From NCBI GenBank assembly GCA_963789075.1, contig CAWBJQ010000003.1, positions 248,001 to 312,000 on the forward strand: a DNA stretch of 64,000 nt. Direction: 5' to 3'. Of the stretch, positions 1 to 8,637 are shown in pieces (the stretch's first letter is position 1; each line of letters opens with the position of its first letter). The translations under genes and the position numbers were made by a program. This DNA comes from DATATJ01 sp963789075 (lineage in GTDB: Bacteria; Acidobacteriota; Vicinamibacteria; Vicinamibacterales; CAVVIG01). Under the pieces are notes generated by a model that saw only the letters and a program-made list of their open reading frames with translations, did no database searches and was not told the origin of the DNA.

Positions 1-78
1 TTGTTGCGCCAACGCGGACGTGGACATCGCCATCAACAGACTGAGGGGTAGAACGAGCAGTTGCTTGACCAGACGCAT
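1..78 (-). CDS. N-terminus of a secreted protein, cut by the window edge
   Basis: Only the first 26 codons are inside the window. They read as a classical Sec signal peptide: a basic start (MRLVKQ), a leucine-rich core and an ALAQQ cleavage region. A GGAGG ribosome binding site lies about 7 nt upstream of the ATG (complement of 86-90), which fixes the start. The mature part is missing, so the function cannot be told. An inverted repeat at 147-166 and a TATAAT-like hexamer near 183-188 on the same strand lie upstream and may control it. Confidence 0.7.
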   Translation of the reverse strand, partial: MRLVKQLLVLPLSLLMAMSTSALAQQ

Positions 79-146
79 CGGCAAACCTCCATTAGCGCGT
101 TTTTCGCAATGGTGTAGTGTCCGCATTGTGAAAAGCGCCTTAGACA

Positions 147-166
147 TGTACTGACTCGACAGTACA
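147..166. promoter_or_regulatory. Inverted repeat, possible operator
   Basis: TGTACTG and CAGTACA form perfect 7-bp arms around a 6-nt spacer. The repeat lies between the secreted-protein start at 78 and a minus-strand TATAAT-like hexamer near 183-188, so a bound protein would sit at or just after the transcription start. The rest of 79-330 holds nothing recognisable. Confidence 0.35.
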
Positions 167-330
167 GCAAACCCGATACCGTCATTATAATTGCTGAGCT
201 TCGCGACCTATGGGTAGCAGGTAGCCGCCGCTGGAGAACGTCTCACGCCGAAGCGGCTCTCGCGTTTCGCGCGTTCGCCGCTCGTCGCATGACATGATGC
301 CGGAGGCGTCTGCAGCGCCGCTTCGTTCAC

Positions 331-1128
331 GTGCCTACACACAACGAACAATTTGCCGCTTGGATAGCCGCGCTCGAAACGCGGCAGCTTGGCGAACTGA
401 CGTTCCGCGAAGTCTCGCGCTCGCTGCGCGCGCTGTCGTCCACGTATGTGGAGCGCCGAGGTCGTCTCGGCGAGGGGGCGGCGCTCAGCGGCGCAGGGAA
501 GCGTGCGGCCTTTGCGCTGTTCTACGGGCCGCTGCATTATCTGTTGGTTCGCGAAATCGTGCAGGCGCTTCCCGGCGCCATGGATCGCGGCCCCGCCCTG
601 ATCGATCTGGGCTGTGGCACGGGCGCCGCGGGGGCGGCCTGGGCCGCCGCGTGCGAGCGTTCGCCCTCGATCGTCGGCGTGGATCGACATCCCTGGGCAC
701 TCGGTGAAGCAGACTGGACGTACCGTCAATTCGGTCTTGCGGCACGAACGCGCCAGGAAGATGTCGCGCGCGCGACTTTGCCCAAGTCGCCGGCGCTGCT
801 GCTGGCGGCGTTCACGGTGAACGAGCTGCCGGACGCGGCGCGAGACGCCGTCTTACGGCGGCTCTTCGAACGCGCGGCGGGGGGCGATCGCGTGCTGATC
901 ATCGAACCGCTCGCACGCGGCGTGGCGCCGTGGTGGAACCGCTGGCAGGAAGCGGCGGTCGCGGCAGGCGGCCGCGGCGACGAGTGGCGATTTCGTGTCG
1001 AGCTGCCTGAAATCGTTACGAAGCTCGATCGCGCCGCCGGCTTGAATCACCGCGAGCTGACCGGGCGGTCGCTGTGGCTCGGCGGCCCGCAGCCCACTCG
1101 AGCAGGCGGTCGGTCGGCCAGCAGTTGA
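331..1128 (+). CDS. Class I SAM-dependent methyltransferase
   Basis: A 265-residue cytoplasmic protein with a Rossmann-type SAM-binding core. Motif I (LIDLGCGTG) is near residue 90, an acidic residue ends the next strand (VGVDRH, near 113), and a motif-IV-like stretch AAFTVNELPD follows. The overall pattern recalls the Rsm22-like branch of ribosomal methyltransferases, but the substrate cannot be fixed from sequence. The start is a GTG at 331; earlier in-frame starts are absent. The last 113 bp overlap the 3' end of the opposing PHP gene. The methyltransferase fold seems complete before the overlap, so its true C-terminal tail may not matter functionally. Confidence 0.75.
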   Translation: MPTHNEQFAAWIAALETRQLGELTFREVSRSLRALSSTYVERRGRLGEGAALSGAGKRAAFALFYGPLHYLLVREIVQALPGAMDRGPALIDLGCGTGAAGAAWAAACERSPSIVGVDRHPWALGEADWTYRQFGLAARTRQEDVARATLPKSPALLLAAFTVNELPDAARDAVLRRLFERAAGGDRVLIIEPLARGVAPWWNRWQEAAVAAGGRGDEWRFRVELPEIVTKLDRAAGLNHRELTGRSLWLGGPQPTRAGGRSASS

Positions 1129-2176
1129 TCACGCGATCTTTCGGCACGCCCGCGAGCCGGGCGTGCGCGATCGCGGTTTCCGAAAAGCGCAGCTCGCCGG
1201 TGGAGTGCGCGTCGCTGTCCAGCGCGAACAGACAGCCGGCCGAAACGGCGCGCTTCGCGAGATCGTAATCGACATCCTGCCGCGACGGATCGCCGTCGAT
1301 CTCGATGGCCACATCCTCCTTCGCCGCCACACGAAATACGTGATCCCAGTCGGCCGAGACGCCGGGCCTCGAGCCGTACTTGCGTCCTCGCGGGTGGCCG
1401 AGGATGTGCACGCCGCGCGTCTTCACGGCGGCCACCATGCGCCCTGTTTGATCGGCCGCCGACCGCAGCGCCGAATGGGGCGCCGCGACGACGATTTCGA
1501 GGCGCGCGAGCTCGTCTGGCGTCATGTCCACCGATCCGTCGGCTGTGATATTGGCTTCGATCCCTTTGATCAGACGAAACCGGCCGCGGTACTCCCGGTT
1601 CAGGCGATCCATCTCGGCGTGTTGCTGGGCGAGCTCCGCCATCGACACACCGCCGGCGATCGGCAGGCCGTAGGAATGATCGGTCACGCCGCAGAACGTG
1701 TAGCCGCGCGCGATGCCAGCCGACACGATGTCTTCCAGCGTCTGGCTTCCGTCGCTCCAGGTCGAATGCATCTGCAGATCGCCGCGGTAGTCCTTCAACG
1801 AGGGTCCTGTGAGCGATCGATTGCGCAGCGCCGCCAGCACTTGCGCGTTGCTGAGGAAGTGGCCGCGCAGGTCGCGCCGGCGCGCGATGTCGCCGGTCTG
1901 GCCGCTTTCCTCGATTGACTGCTCGACAATGGCCGACGATCCGGTCTGCAGGATTTCGAGAATGATGCGCGTGGACGAAGGGCCGATGTGCGGGATCTTC
2001 TCCAACGTGCCGTCTGCCTGGAGCATCGACTCGATCGGCTGCTCGAGCGCGAGCACGGCCGCGGCGGCCCGCTTGTAGCCCCACATGCTCTGTTTCGATT
2101 TCTGAATGGCGGCAAAGTCGCGGAGCAGCGCCGCGATCTTGCCGTTGAGATCCAAACCCGATGCGTCACGCGCCAT
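1016..2176 (-). CDS. PHP-domain phosphoesterase with helix-hairpin-helix region (PolX C-terminus-like)
   Basis: A 386-residue protein. Residues 1-100 look like the helix-hairpin-helix part of family-X polymerases (EKIPHIGPSSTRIILEIL). Residues 125-360 are a PHP metal-dependent phosphoesterase with the expected ligand clusters: QMHSTWSDG, VTDHS, KGIEANI, PHSALRS, ILGHPRGR and DSDAHS. In PolX this domain gives 3'-5' exonuclease or phosphatase activity. No nucleotidyltransferase domain is present, so this is a stand-alone form. The start is the ATG at 2176, only 18 bp from the GTG of the divergent Nudix gene, so the two promoters must overlap the opposite coding regions. The low-complexity Arg/Ser-rich C-terminus lies inside the overlap with the methyltransferase gene. 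Confidence 0.85.
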   Translation of the reverse strand: MARDASGLDLNGKIAALLRDFAAIQKSKQSMWGYKRAAAAVLALEQPIESMLQADGTLEKIPHIGPSSTRIILEILQTGSSAIVEQSIEESGQTGDIARRRDLRGHFLSNAQVLAALRNRSLTGPSLKDYRGDLQMHSTWSDGSQTLEDIVSAGIARGYTFCGVTDHSYGLPIAGGVSMAELAQQHAEMDRLNREYRGRFRLIKGIEANITADGSVDMTPDELARLEIVVAAPHSALRSAADQTGRMVAAVKTRGVHILGHPRGRKYGSRPGVSADWDHVFRVAAKEDVAIEIDGDPSRQDVDYDLAKRAVSAGCLFALDSDAHSTGELRFSETAIAHARLAGVPKDRVINCWPTDRLLEWAAGRRATATARSARGDSSRRRDRAS

Positions 2177-2194
2177 CTACTAATATTGTGCTCT

Positions 2195-3070
2195 GTGACC
2201 GAGCCGATCGCGCCAAACCCTCGTCCCGCCGCCACTGTCGTCGTCCTTCGCGACGGCCCCGCCGGGCCGCAGGTCTTCATGGTCCGTCGTCATCAGGGCA
2301 CCGCGTTCATGGGCGGCGCACACGTCTTTCCCGGCGGCCGAGTGGATGCGGGCGATCGCGACACCGCCGATGCGTCGTGGTGCGACGGTGTGGACACCGC
2401 CGCCGCCCAGCTCGCCGATCTGCCGGCGCCCGACGCCGTCGCGTTCCACGTCGCGGCGCTGCGCGAGCTGTTCGAAGAAGCCGGAGTCCTGCTGGCACGT
2501 GATGCGTCGCGTGCGTTCGTCCCGCTCGTGGGCGATGACGTGCGCGCCCGGTTCAAACGCTACCGCGCCGACGTCCACGACGGCGTGCGATCCCTGCGCG
2601 AGGTGCTGACCGGCGAACAGCTCAGGCTCGCCCTCGATGTCCCTGTTGCGTTCGCGCACTGGGTGACGCCGCCGATCGACGTGCGGCAGTTCGATACGCG
2701 CTTTTTCATCACGCGGGTGCCGCCCGATCAGACGCCGGCGCACGACGACACCGAAACGACGCACAGCGTCTGGATCAGACCCGCCGATGCGATCGCCGAG
2801 GCCCTGCGCGACGAGATCGTGTTGCCGCCGCCGACCTGGACGACGCTGCGGGAGCTGGAGCCGTTTCGGAGCGTCGACGAGGCACTCGCCTGGGCCCGGC
2901 AGCGCGTGCTCGTCCGGCGCATGCCTCACCACATCGTGGACGCGGCCGGCCGGCGCCTGCTGCTGCTCCCAGGCGATCCGCTCCACCCCGAGGGATCGGA
3001 TCGCCCGCCCGCGGAAACCCGCTTCGTGCACGTGGATGGGCGCTGGCGCGCTCAACGCTCGGGCGCATAG
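2195..3070 (+). CDS. NUDIX hydrolase, NUDT19-like
   Basis: A 291-residue protein. The Nudix box is split as in NUDT19-type proteins: GGRVD near residue 50, an insertion of about 35 residues, then RELFEEAGVL near 90. It probably hydrolyses a nucleoside diphosphate linked to another moiety; family members act on CoA esters and nucleotide sugars, but the substrate here is unknown. The GTG at 2195 was chosen because homology starts at PRPAATVVVLRD just after it. The stop is 12 bp before the M28 peptidase ATG, so the two genes may be co-transcribed. Confidence 0.85.
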   Translation: MTEPIAPNPRPAATVVVLRDGPAGPQVFMVRRHQGTAFMGGAHVFPGGRVDAGDRDTADASWCDGVDTAAAQLADLPAPDAVAFHVAALRELFEEAGVLLARDASRAFVPLVGDDVRARFKRYRADVHDGVRSLREVLTGEQLRLALDVPVAFAHWVTPPIDVRQFDTRFFITRVPPDQTPAHDDTETTHSVWIRPADAIAEALRDEIVLPPPTWTTLRELEPFRSVDEALAWARQRVLVRRMPHHIVDAAGRRLLLLPGDPLHPEGSDRPPAETRFVHVDGRWRAQRSGA

Positions 3071-3082
3071 AATCCGGAGCAT

Positions 3083-4633
3083 ATGAAACGCAGTGCCGCT
3101 ACGCTCGCCCTGTGTGCCGCGATCGCGCTCGCCGCTCCGCTCGCCGCGCAGCAGGTGGACGAGACGGTCGTCGCGCAGATCAAGCTCGAAGGATTTCAGC
3201 GTTCCGCCGTGATGGACACGCTCAGTTGGCTGTCGGATGTGTACGGCCCGAGGCTGACCGGATCGGCCGGCCTGCGCACGGCTGCGGAATGGGCGCGGGA
3301 TCAGCTCACGCGTTGGGGCCTCGACCACGCCGCACTCGAACCGTACGGCCCAATCGGCCGCGGCTGGGATCTGCAGCGCTTCAACATCGAGATGACCGAG
3401 CCGCAATTCATGCGGATCACCGGATATCCGCGCGCGTGGTCGCCGGCAACGGCATCTCCACTCACCGGCACGCCGATCATCGTCGAGATCAAGACCAAAC
3501 AGGATTTCGACAAATACCGAGGGAAGCTGCGGGGCGCGATCGTCATGAACGGCAGGCCGGAACAGGCCGACATCGGATTCCAGCCTCAGGCGACGAGGCT
3601 CAGCGACGAGGATCTGAAGAAGAAGGAAGGGCGGATCGATCCGGCGCCGGGATCCTCGCCGAAGACGTTTTGGGAAGAAGAGGCGGACTTCGACAAATAC
3701 CTGGCGGATGCGGTCGACGTCTGGAAATTCTTCGGCACCGAAGGCGTCGCCGCGTTGATCACGCCGAGCGCGATCGCCGAGGACGTCCGCGTCGACGGTT
3801 TCTACGACCAGAAGTGGCACGCGTCGTACCCGGCGTTCGTCATCTCACGCGAGCACTACGGCCGCCTCATGCGAATGATCGACAAGAAGATTCCGGTCAA
3901 GGTTTCATTGAGCGTCACGGCCCGTCTCACCGAAAACGTCGAAGGCTTCAACGTCGTCGCCGAACTGCCCGGCACCGACCCGGTGCTGAAAGACGAAGTG
4001 GTGATGCTCGGCGGCCATTTCGATTCGTGGCACTCGGGCACCGGCGCGACCGACAACGGCGCCGGATCGGCGGTTGCCATGGAGGCGATGCGCATCCTGA
4101 AGACGATCGGCGTCAAGCCGCGGCGGACGATCCGGATCGCGCTGTGGACCGGCGAAGAGCAGGACTATTTCGGGTCTGTCGGTTACATTGAGCGTCATTT
4201 CGGAGATCCGAAAACGATGACGCTGAAGCCGGAGCACGCGAAGCTCGCTGCGTATTTCAATCTCGACAACGGCGCCGGGCGGATCCGTGGGGTGAACCTC
4301 CAGGGCAACGAAGCGGTGCGGCCGATTTTCGACGCCTGGCTGAAGCCGTTCAACTATCTCGGCGCGTCTACGCTGACGACGCTCAATACCGGCGGGACCG
4401 ATCACATGGCATTCGATGCACTGGGTCTGCCGGGCTTCCAGTTCATTCAGGATCCGCTGAATTACGAAACGCGCGTGCACCACTCGAATCTGGACGTGTA
4501 CGAAGAGGCGATTCCGGAGGATTTGATGCAGGCGTCGGTGATCATGGCGAGCTTCGTCTACGATGCCGCGATGCGCGACGCGATGCTGCCGCGCAAGCCA
4601 TTGCCAAAACCTCAGCCGGCGGACAAGAAGTAG
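3083..4633 (+). CDS. Secreted M28 family zinc aminopeptidase
   Basis: A 516-residue protein with a Sec signal peptide (cleavage after LAAPLAAQ, about residue 22). The M28 catalytic domain has the metal and catalytic motifs in order: GGHFDSWHSG with TDNGAG, GEEQ, YFNLDNGAG and TGGTDHMAFD. An inserted protease-associated-like region spans about residues 120-280. It should release N-terminal amino acids from peptides in the periplasm or outside the cell. The length fits the family. The next gene, an amino-acid permease, begins 9 bp downstream, so a digestion-then-uptake operon is a reasonable inference. Confidence 0.92.
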   Translation: MKRSAATLALCAAIALAAPLAAQQVDETVVAQIKLEGFQRSAVMDTLSWLSDVYGPRLTGSAGLRTAAEWARDQLTRWGLDHAALEPYGPIGRGWDLQRFNIEMTEPQFMRITGYPRAWSPATASPLTGTPIIVEIKTKQDFDKYRGKLRGAIVMNGRPEQADIGFQPQATRLSDEDLKKKEGRIDPAPGSSPKTFWEEEADFDKYLADAVDVWKFFGTEGVAALITPSAIAEDVRVDGFYDQKWHASYPAFVISREHYGRLMRMIDKKIPVKVSLSVTARLTENVEGFNVVAELPGTDPVLKDEVVMLGGHFDSWHSGTGATDNGAGSAVAMEAMRILKTIGVKPRRTIRIALWTGEEQDYFGSVGYIERHFGDPKTMTLKPEHAKLAAYFNLDNGAGRIRGVNLQGNEAVRPIFDAWLKPFNYLGASTLTTLNTGGTDHMAFDALGLPGFQFIQDPLNYETRVHHSNLDVYEEAIPEDLMQASVIMASFVYDAAMRDAMLPRKPLPKPQPADKK

Positions 4634-4642
4634 GCCGCGGCT

Positions 4643-6064
4643 GTGGCAACCGCTTCCACTGTTCCGCAGCTGCGCCGCGCACTCACATTCCGCGATCTCT
4701 TTCTCTTCTACATCGTCACCGGCTTCAGCCTGCGATGGATTGCGACGGCAGCGGCGGCGGGCCCGAGCGCGCTCGTCATCTGGATCATCGCCGCGCTCGG
4801 ACTGTTCGTGCCTCTCGTGCTCACCGTGCTCGAGTTGTCGTCTCGATACCCGGAAGAAGGCGGCCTCTACGTCTGGAGCAAGCGCGCCTTTGGACCGTTC
4901 GCCGCATTTCTCACGGGCTGGACGTACTGGGGATCGAACCTGCCGTACTTCCCCGGCCTTCTGTATTTCGCCGCCGCGAACGCCTTGTTCATCGGCGGTC
5001 CGTCGTGGCAAACGCTCTCGGCAAACAGCACGTACTTCATCATCGCCGCGACAATCGGCTTGACGATCGCCGCCGCGATGAACGTCGTCGGCTTGAACGT
5101 CGGCAAATGGCTGAACAACGTCGGGGCGATTGCCGGCTGGCTCCCGGCCATTCTGCTGATCGCGTTCGGCGCCATGGCGTGGCGGCTGCACGGATCGGCG
5201 ACCGATCTGGCGCCGCGCGAACTTGTGCCGAGCACGGGCCTCAAAGACGTGATCTTCTGGTCATCGATTGCGTTTGCCTACGGCGGGATCGAAAGCGGAT
5301 CGACGATGGGCGAGGAAATTCATGATGCGCGGCGGACCGTGCCGCGCGCCGTGCTCTCCGCAGGCATCGTCATCACGGTGTTGTACGTGCTCGCGACACT
5401 CAGCGTGCTGATCGCGATCCCGAAGGCCGAGGTGTCGGGGCTCCAGGGCATCATGCAGGCGGTGCAGGCGATCGTCGGTCGTGTCGGCGCTTCCGCGTGG
5501 CTGGTGCCGACCATCGCGGCGCTCGTCACGGTGAACGCGCTCGGCGGCGTCGGCGGTTGGTTTGCGGCGACCGCGCGGCTGCCGTTCGTGGCCGGGATCG
5601 ATCGATTTCTGCCGCCGGCGTTCGGGCGGCTGCATCCGACCTGGCGGACGCCGTATGTCGCGCTGCTGGTGCAGGCGGGCATTGCGCTGCTGTTCGTCTT
5701 CCTCGGACAGGCGGGCACGTCGGTGCACGGCGCGTACGATGCGCTGGTCAGCATGGGGATCATCGCGTATTTCATCCCGTTCCTGTTCATGTTTGCCGCG
5801 ATGATCAAGCTGCAGAGCGAACCGGCGGGGCCGGACGTCATGCGCGTGCCCGGCGGCAAGGTGGTCGCGATCGGTGTCGCCGCGCTCGGATTCGCGACGA
5901 CGATGGTATCGATCCTGCTGGCGTGCGTTCCGGCAGACGATGAGCCGAACAAGACGCTGGCGGTGGTCAAAGTCGTCGGCTCCTCCGTCGTGCTCGTCTT
6001 GATCGGCGTCGCGGTGTACGTCAACGGAAGGCGCCGTGCGAGGCGATTCGAGCGGTCCGCATGA
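4643..6064 (+). CDS. APC superfamily amino acid permease
   Basis: A 473-residue inner-membrane protein with about twelve predicted hydrophobic segments. The first helix region after LTFRDLFLF and the segment SRYPEEGGLYVWSKRAFG are typical of amino acid/polyamine/cation transporters. The GTG at 4643 follows the M28 stop by 9 bp. The substrate is unknown; co-location with an aminopeptidase suggests amino acids. The C-terminus ends in a short basic tail (GRRRARRFERSA). Confidence 0.88.
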   Translation: MATASTVPQLRRALTFRDLFLFYIVTGFSLRWIATAAAAGPSALVIWIIAALGLFVPLVLTVLELSSRYPEEGGLYVWSKRAFGPFAAFLTGWTYWGSNLPYFPGLLYFAAANALFIGGPSWQTLSANSTYFIIAATIGLTIAAAMNVVGLNVGKWLNNVGAIAGWLPAILLIAFGAMAWRLHGSATDLAPRELVPSTGLKDVIFWSSIAFAYGGIESGSTMGEEIHDARRTVPRAVLSAGIVITVLYVLATLSVLIAIPKAEVSGLQGIMQAVQAIVGRVGASAWLVPTIAALVTVNALGGVGGWFAATARLPFVAGIDRFLPPAFGRLHPTWRTPYVALLVQAGIALLFVFLGQAGTSVHGAYDALVSMGIIAYFIPFLFMFAAMIKLQSEPAGPDVMRVPGGKVVAIGVAALGFATTMVSILLACVPADDEPNKTLAVVKVVGSSVVLVLIGVAVYVNGRRRARRFERSA

Positions 6065-6205
6065 ATGGCTGGCGCACGCTGCCTCTGACTTGACGCCGGG
6101 CGCGCCCATCGTCAAGACTAGCCGCGCGAGGCGTACTCGCGTTTATCGCGGGCCGTGCAGGTCCGCCGGGGACGCGGGGCTCACGCCCCGCACTACGAGG
6201 GCAAC

Positions 6206-6613
6206 ATGCAGGATGACTTCGACGACGGAATGGGAATGCCCGATGACGAGTTGATCAGCGGATCGGGCGAGACCGATCTGGGCGACGTGAGCCACGGCGG
6301 CGAGCCGGAGGCCGAGAGCCAGGAGGGCGGCGATTCCGGGCACCGTGCGAGCGGCGGCGCGCGTGCGCGCTCGACCGGCCCGCGCAAACCGGCCGCACCG
6401 CGCAAAGCCGCGGCACCGTCGGGCGGCGCCCGCAAGAGCGCGAAGAAGGCGAAGAAGAAATCGGCAGGCGCTGCGAAGAAGAAGAGCGGCGGAGCGAAGA
6501 AAAAGAGCACGAAAAAGAGCGCGGCCAGGAAGTCGGCAAAGAAATCGGCTCGCAAGGGCGCGCGGAAAGCGTCTCGAGCGGTCGCCAAGAAAAAAAGCAA
6601 GCGCCGCCGGTAG
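6206..6613 (+). CDS. Histone H1-like lysine/alanine-rich protein
   Basis: A 135-residue low-complexity protein in two halves. The first 40 residues are acidic (MQDDFDDGMGMPDDE and on). The rest is Lys/Ala/Ser-rich with repeated KKSA, AKKK and ARKSAKK units, like the tail of eukaryotic H1 and bacterial H1-like proteins. Such tails bind DNA non-specifically. The ATG at 6206 is preferred over an upstream GTG (6155) because GAGGG sits 5-10 nt before it. The basic tail has no folded domain. The acidic head is unusual and could shield the tail or bind a partner. It ends 7 bp from the 3' end of the opposing channel gene. Confidence 0.75.
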   Translation: MQDDFDDGMGMPDDELISGSGETDLGDVSHGGEPEAESQEGGDSGHRASGGARARSTGPRKPAAPRKAAAPSGGARKSAKKAKKKSAGAAKKKSGGAKKKSTKKSAARKSAKKSARKGARKASRAVAKKKSKRRR

Positions 6614-6620
6614 CCGGCGA

Positions 6621-8540
6621 CTACGCCGCCTGCTGCGCTGTGGGACCAATCGACGAGATGAGCGTCAGCTGCGGTTCGCTCGCGATCATCTGACGGATCG
6701 CCGTCATCATCGCTCGATCGATCTCCCCGGCGTGCGGGGCGTCGACCGGATAGCGCAGGGTGCACTCGAGACCGGCCGCGGTCACACGCGACCGCACGTC
6801 GGTCCGAGGCACTGCGGTCTCGACATCCATGAAGCGCTGCAGGGCGGCGTGCTGTCGCTCGATCGATGCGCGATAGCCTTCGTAGACCGATTCAGCGGCC
6901 GCCTCGAGGCGGCTCTCCGCTGCCAAGAGGTCCGTGGCCGGCGACAGCGTGATCGTCAGGAGATGCCAGAAATAGTCGGCGCCCGGCACCTGCTTGAACA
7001 GCGCCGCCGGCTGGAACAGCACCGCATTCGACAACACGACGATTCGACCTGTAGGGTGCAGGTCGCTGCCTGCTAACTCCATCAGATAAATCCGGACGAG
7101 CCCGATCTCGATCACGTTGCCAGTGACCCCGGCCAGCGTGATGCGATCGCCGACGCGCACACCGTACCGCCCGATCAGAAAGAAGTACGCGACGACGGCG
7201 AGGATGACGTTCTGCATCGCCACGGCGATGCCGGCCGTGACGAACCCGGCGTACGTCGCCAACGACCCGATTTCCGAGACGAAGCCGGCGACCAGAATCA
7301 ACGTGATGGCAGTGGCGACGACCACGCGACGCAGCACGAGAAATTGCCGGCGGCGGCGGGTGTCGTGCAAATAACGGAACGTGGCTCGCCGCCAGACCTC
7401 GGACACGATCAACAGCGCCCCGATCGCGACGATGAGCAGCAGGCTGCGGAGCAGCAGCTGCCGGGCTGCCGCCCCGACGCGCTCGGTCAGGTCGTCGCGC
7501 CATTCGCCGAGCGTGCCTCGTGTGGTTTCGACGGCGATGCCTTGTTCGCCGAGCGGCACCAGTGCCGCCGACAGCACTTTGAACTGCGCCGCCGCGTTCT
7601 GCAGATCGAGCCTCGTCCGCGCGGCCTCGGCCGCGTTGGCGGGCGGCGCTGCAGCGACATCGGTTCGGCGCACGAAGTCGCGCGCTTGGGCGTTCAGCGG
7701 CGCCCGGAGATCGTCGATCCCCTTCACCAGCGCGTCGGTGTCGCGCAGGGCCTCCGTCAGCTGCCGCCGTTGGCCGCCGAGCGCCAGCAGCTGCGTTGCC
7801 AGCGCGACGAGCCCGGCGGACTCGGGTCGAAACGACGTTGTAGGCGCGCCGCCGGTAACCGTCTTCGACTGAGCCGTTGTCGCCGTCGTCGATTTGGTGG
7901 ACTGCGTGTGCCTCGCCTCGGGAATGGTGCGTTCGAGATCGTTGACCTGCGCAACCAGGCCGTTCGCCGCGTCTGACGCCGCGGTCGACGTCGCGGCAAA
8001 CTGTGCGAGATTTTGAACCGTCGATTGGACGTCCTTCGCGAGCGCCAACGCCGCCGCGAGCTCGTCGCGCTGTCCGGCCAATGCAGGGCGCGCTCGCGCT
8101 CGCGCGTGCGTCAGCGCGTCACTGACGGCGTCGAGCCGCGATTGCAGAGTGGCCACGTGCTCTGCGAGCCGGGTCGCCGCCTGATCGAATCCCCGTTCGG
8201 TGCGTGGACCAGCCGGAGCGGGCGCCGGCGCGGTCGGCTCCGGTTTGACGAGCGCCGCCGTGGCGTGCGCGAAATCGAACGCGAGCTGGAGTGCACCCAG
8301 CGACGACTGATGCAGCCGCTGACGCGAAACGACATCGTCCGACAGATCCGCCTGCTGCTCGAGCGTCTGGACGCGCCGGAACCACGCGATGGTGTGCTCG
8401 AGGTGGTCGACAATCTGGGCGGACTGTAACGGCTGCGGTGTCGGAGACGGTTGGGCCTCGACGAACGTGCACATCGAGAGTGCGCCGACCAGAAGAGCGT
8501 AGAGGATGGCAGCAGGCGGGCGGTTGAGCCGACGGTTCAT
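6621..8540 (-). CDS. MscS-family mechanosensitive channel with long periplasmic N-terminus
   Basis: A 639-residue protein. It has a signal peptide (cleavage near FVEAQ, residue 27), then about 340 residues of predicted helix rich in Ala, Leu and Gln (coiled-coil-like, periplasmic). Three to four membrane helices follow from about residue 355. The MscS pore-lining helix and beta domain follow: YAGFVTAGIAVAMQNVILA, then RYGVRVGDRITLAGVTGNV and the IGLVRIYL strand. This is the layout of large MscS homologues with a periplasmic head. The ATG at 8540 was chosen for the signal peptide; the longer reading frame upstream has no homology. Confidence 0.85.
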   Translation of the reverse strand: MNRRLNRPPAAILYALLVGALSMCTFVEAQPSPTPQPLQSAQIVDHLEHTIAWFRRVQTLEQQADLSDDVVSRQRLHQSSLGALQLAFDFAHATAALVKPEPTAPAPAPAGPRTERGFDQAATRLAEHVATLQSRLDAVSDALTHARARARPALAGQRDELAAALALAKDVQSTVQNLAQFAATSTAASDAANGLVAQVNDLERTIPEARHTQSTKSTTATTAQSKTVTGGAPTTSFRPESAGLVALATQLLALGGQRRQLTEALRDTDALVKGIDDLRAPLNAQARDFVRRTDVAAAPPANAAEAARTRLDLQNAAAQFKVLSAALVPLGEQGIAVETTRGTLGEWRDDLTERVGAAARQLLLRSLLLIVAIGALLIVSEVWRRATFRYLHDTRRRRQFLVLRRVVVATAITLILVAGFVSEIGSLATYAGFVTAGIAVAMQNVILAVVAYFFLIGRYGVRVGDRITLAGVTGNVIEIGLVRIYLMELAGSDLHPTGRIVVLSNAVLFQPAALFKQVPGADYFWHLLTITLSPATDLLAAESRLEAAAESVYEGYRASIERQHAALQRFMDVETAVPRTDVRSRVTAAGLECTLRYPVDAPHAGEIDRAMMTAIRQMIASEPQLTLISSIGPTAQQAA

Positions 8541-8637
8541 CAAGCCAGCATATGCAGAACGACGCGACAAGGAAAACTCGACCACAATAGCTGTGTGTCG
8601 GCTTCTGTCCTCCGCGTCGCGCTGACTGGGGACGCCC

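Noticed and set aside
1163..1918. A plus-strand frame opposite the PHP gene
   Set aside because: It lacks protein-family character, and every PHP metal motif is on the minus strand.
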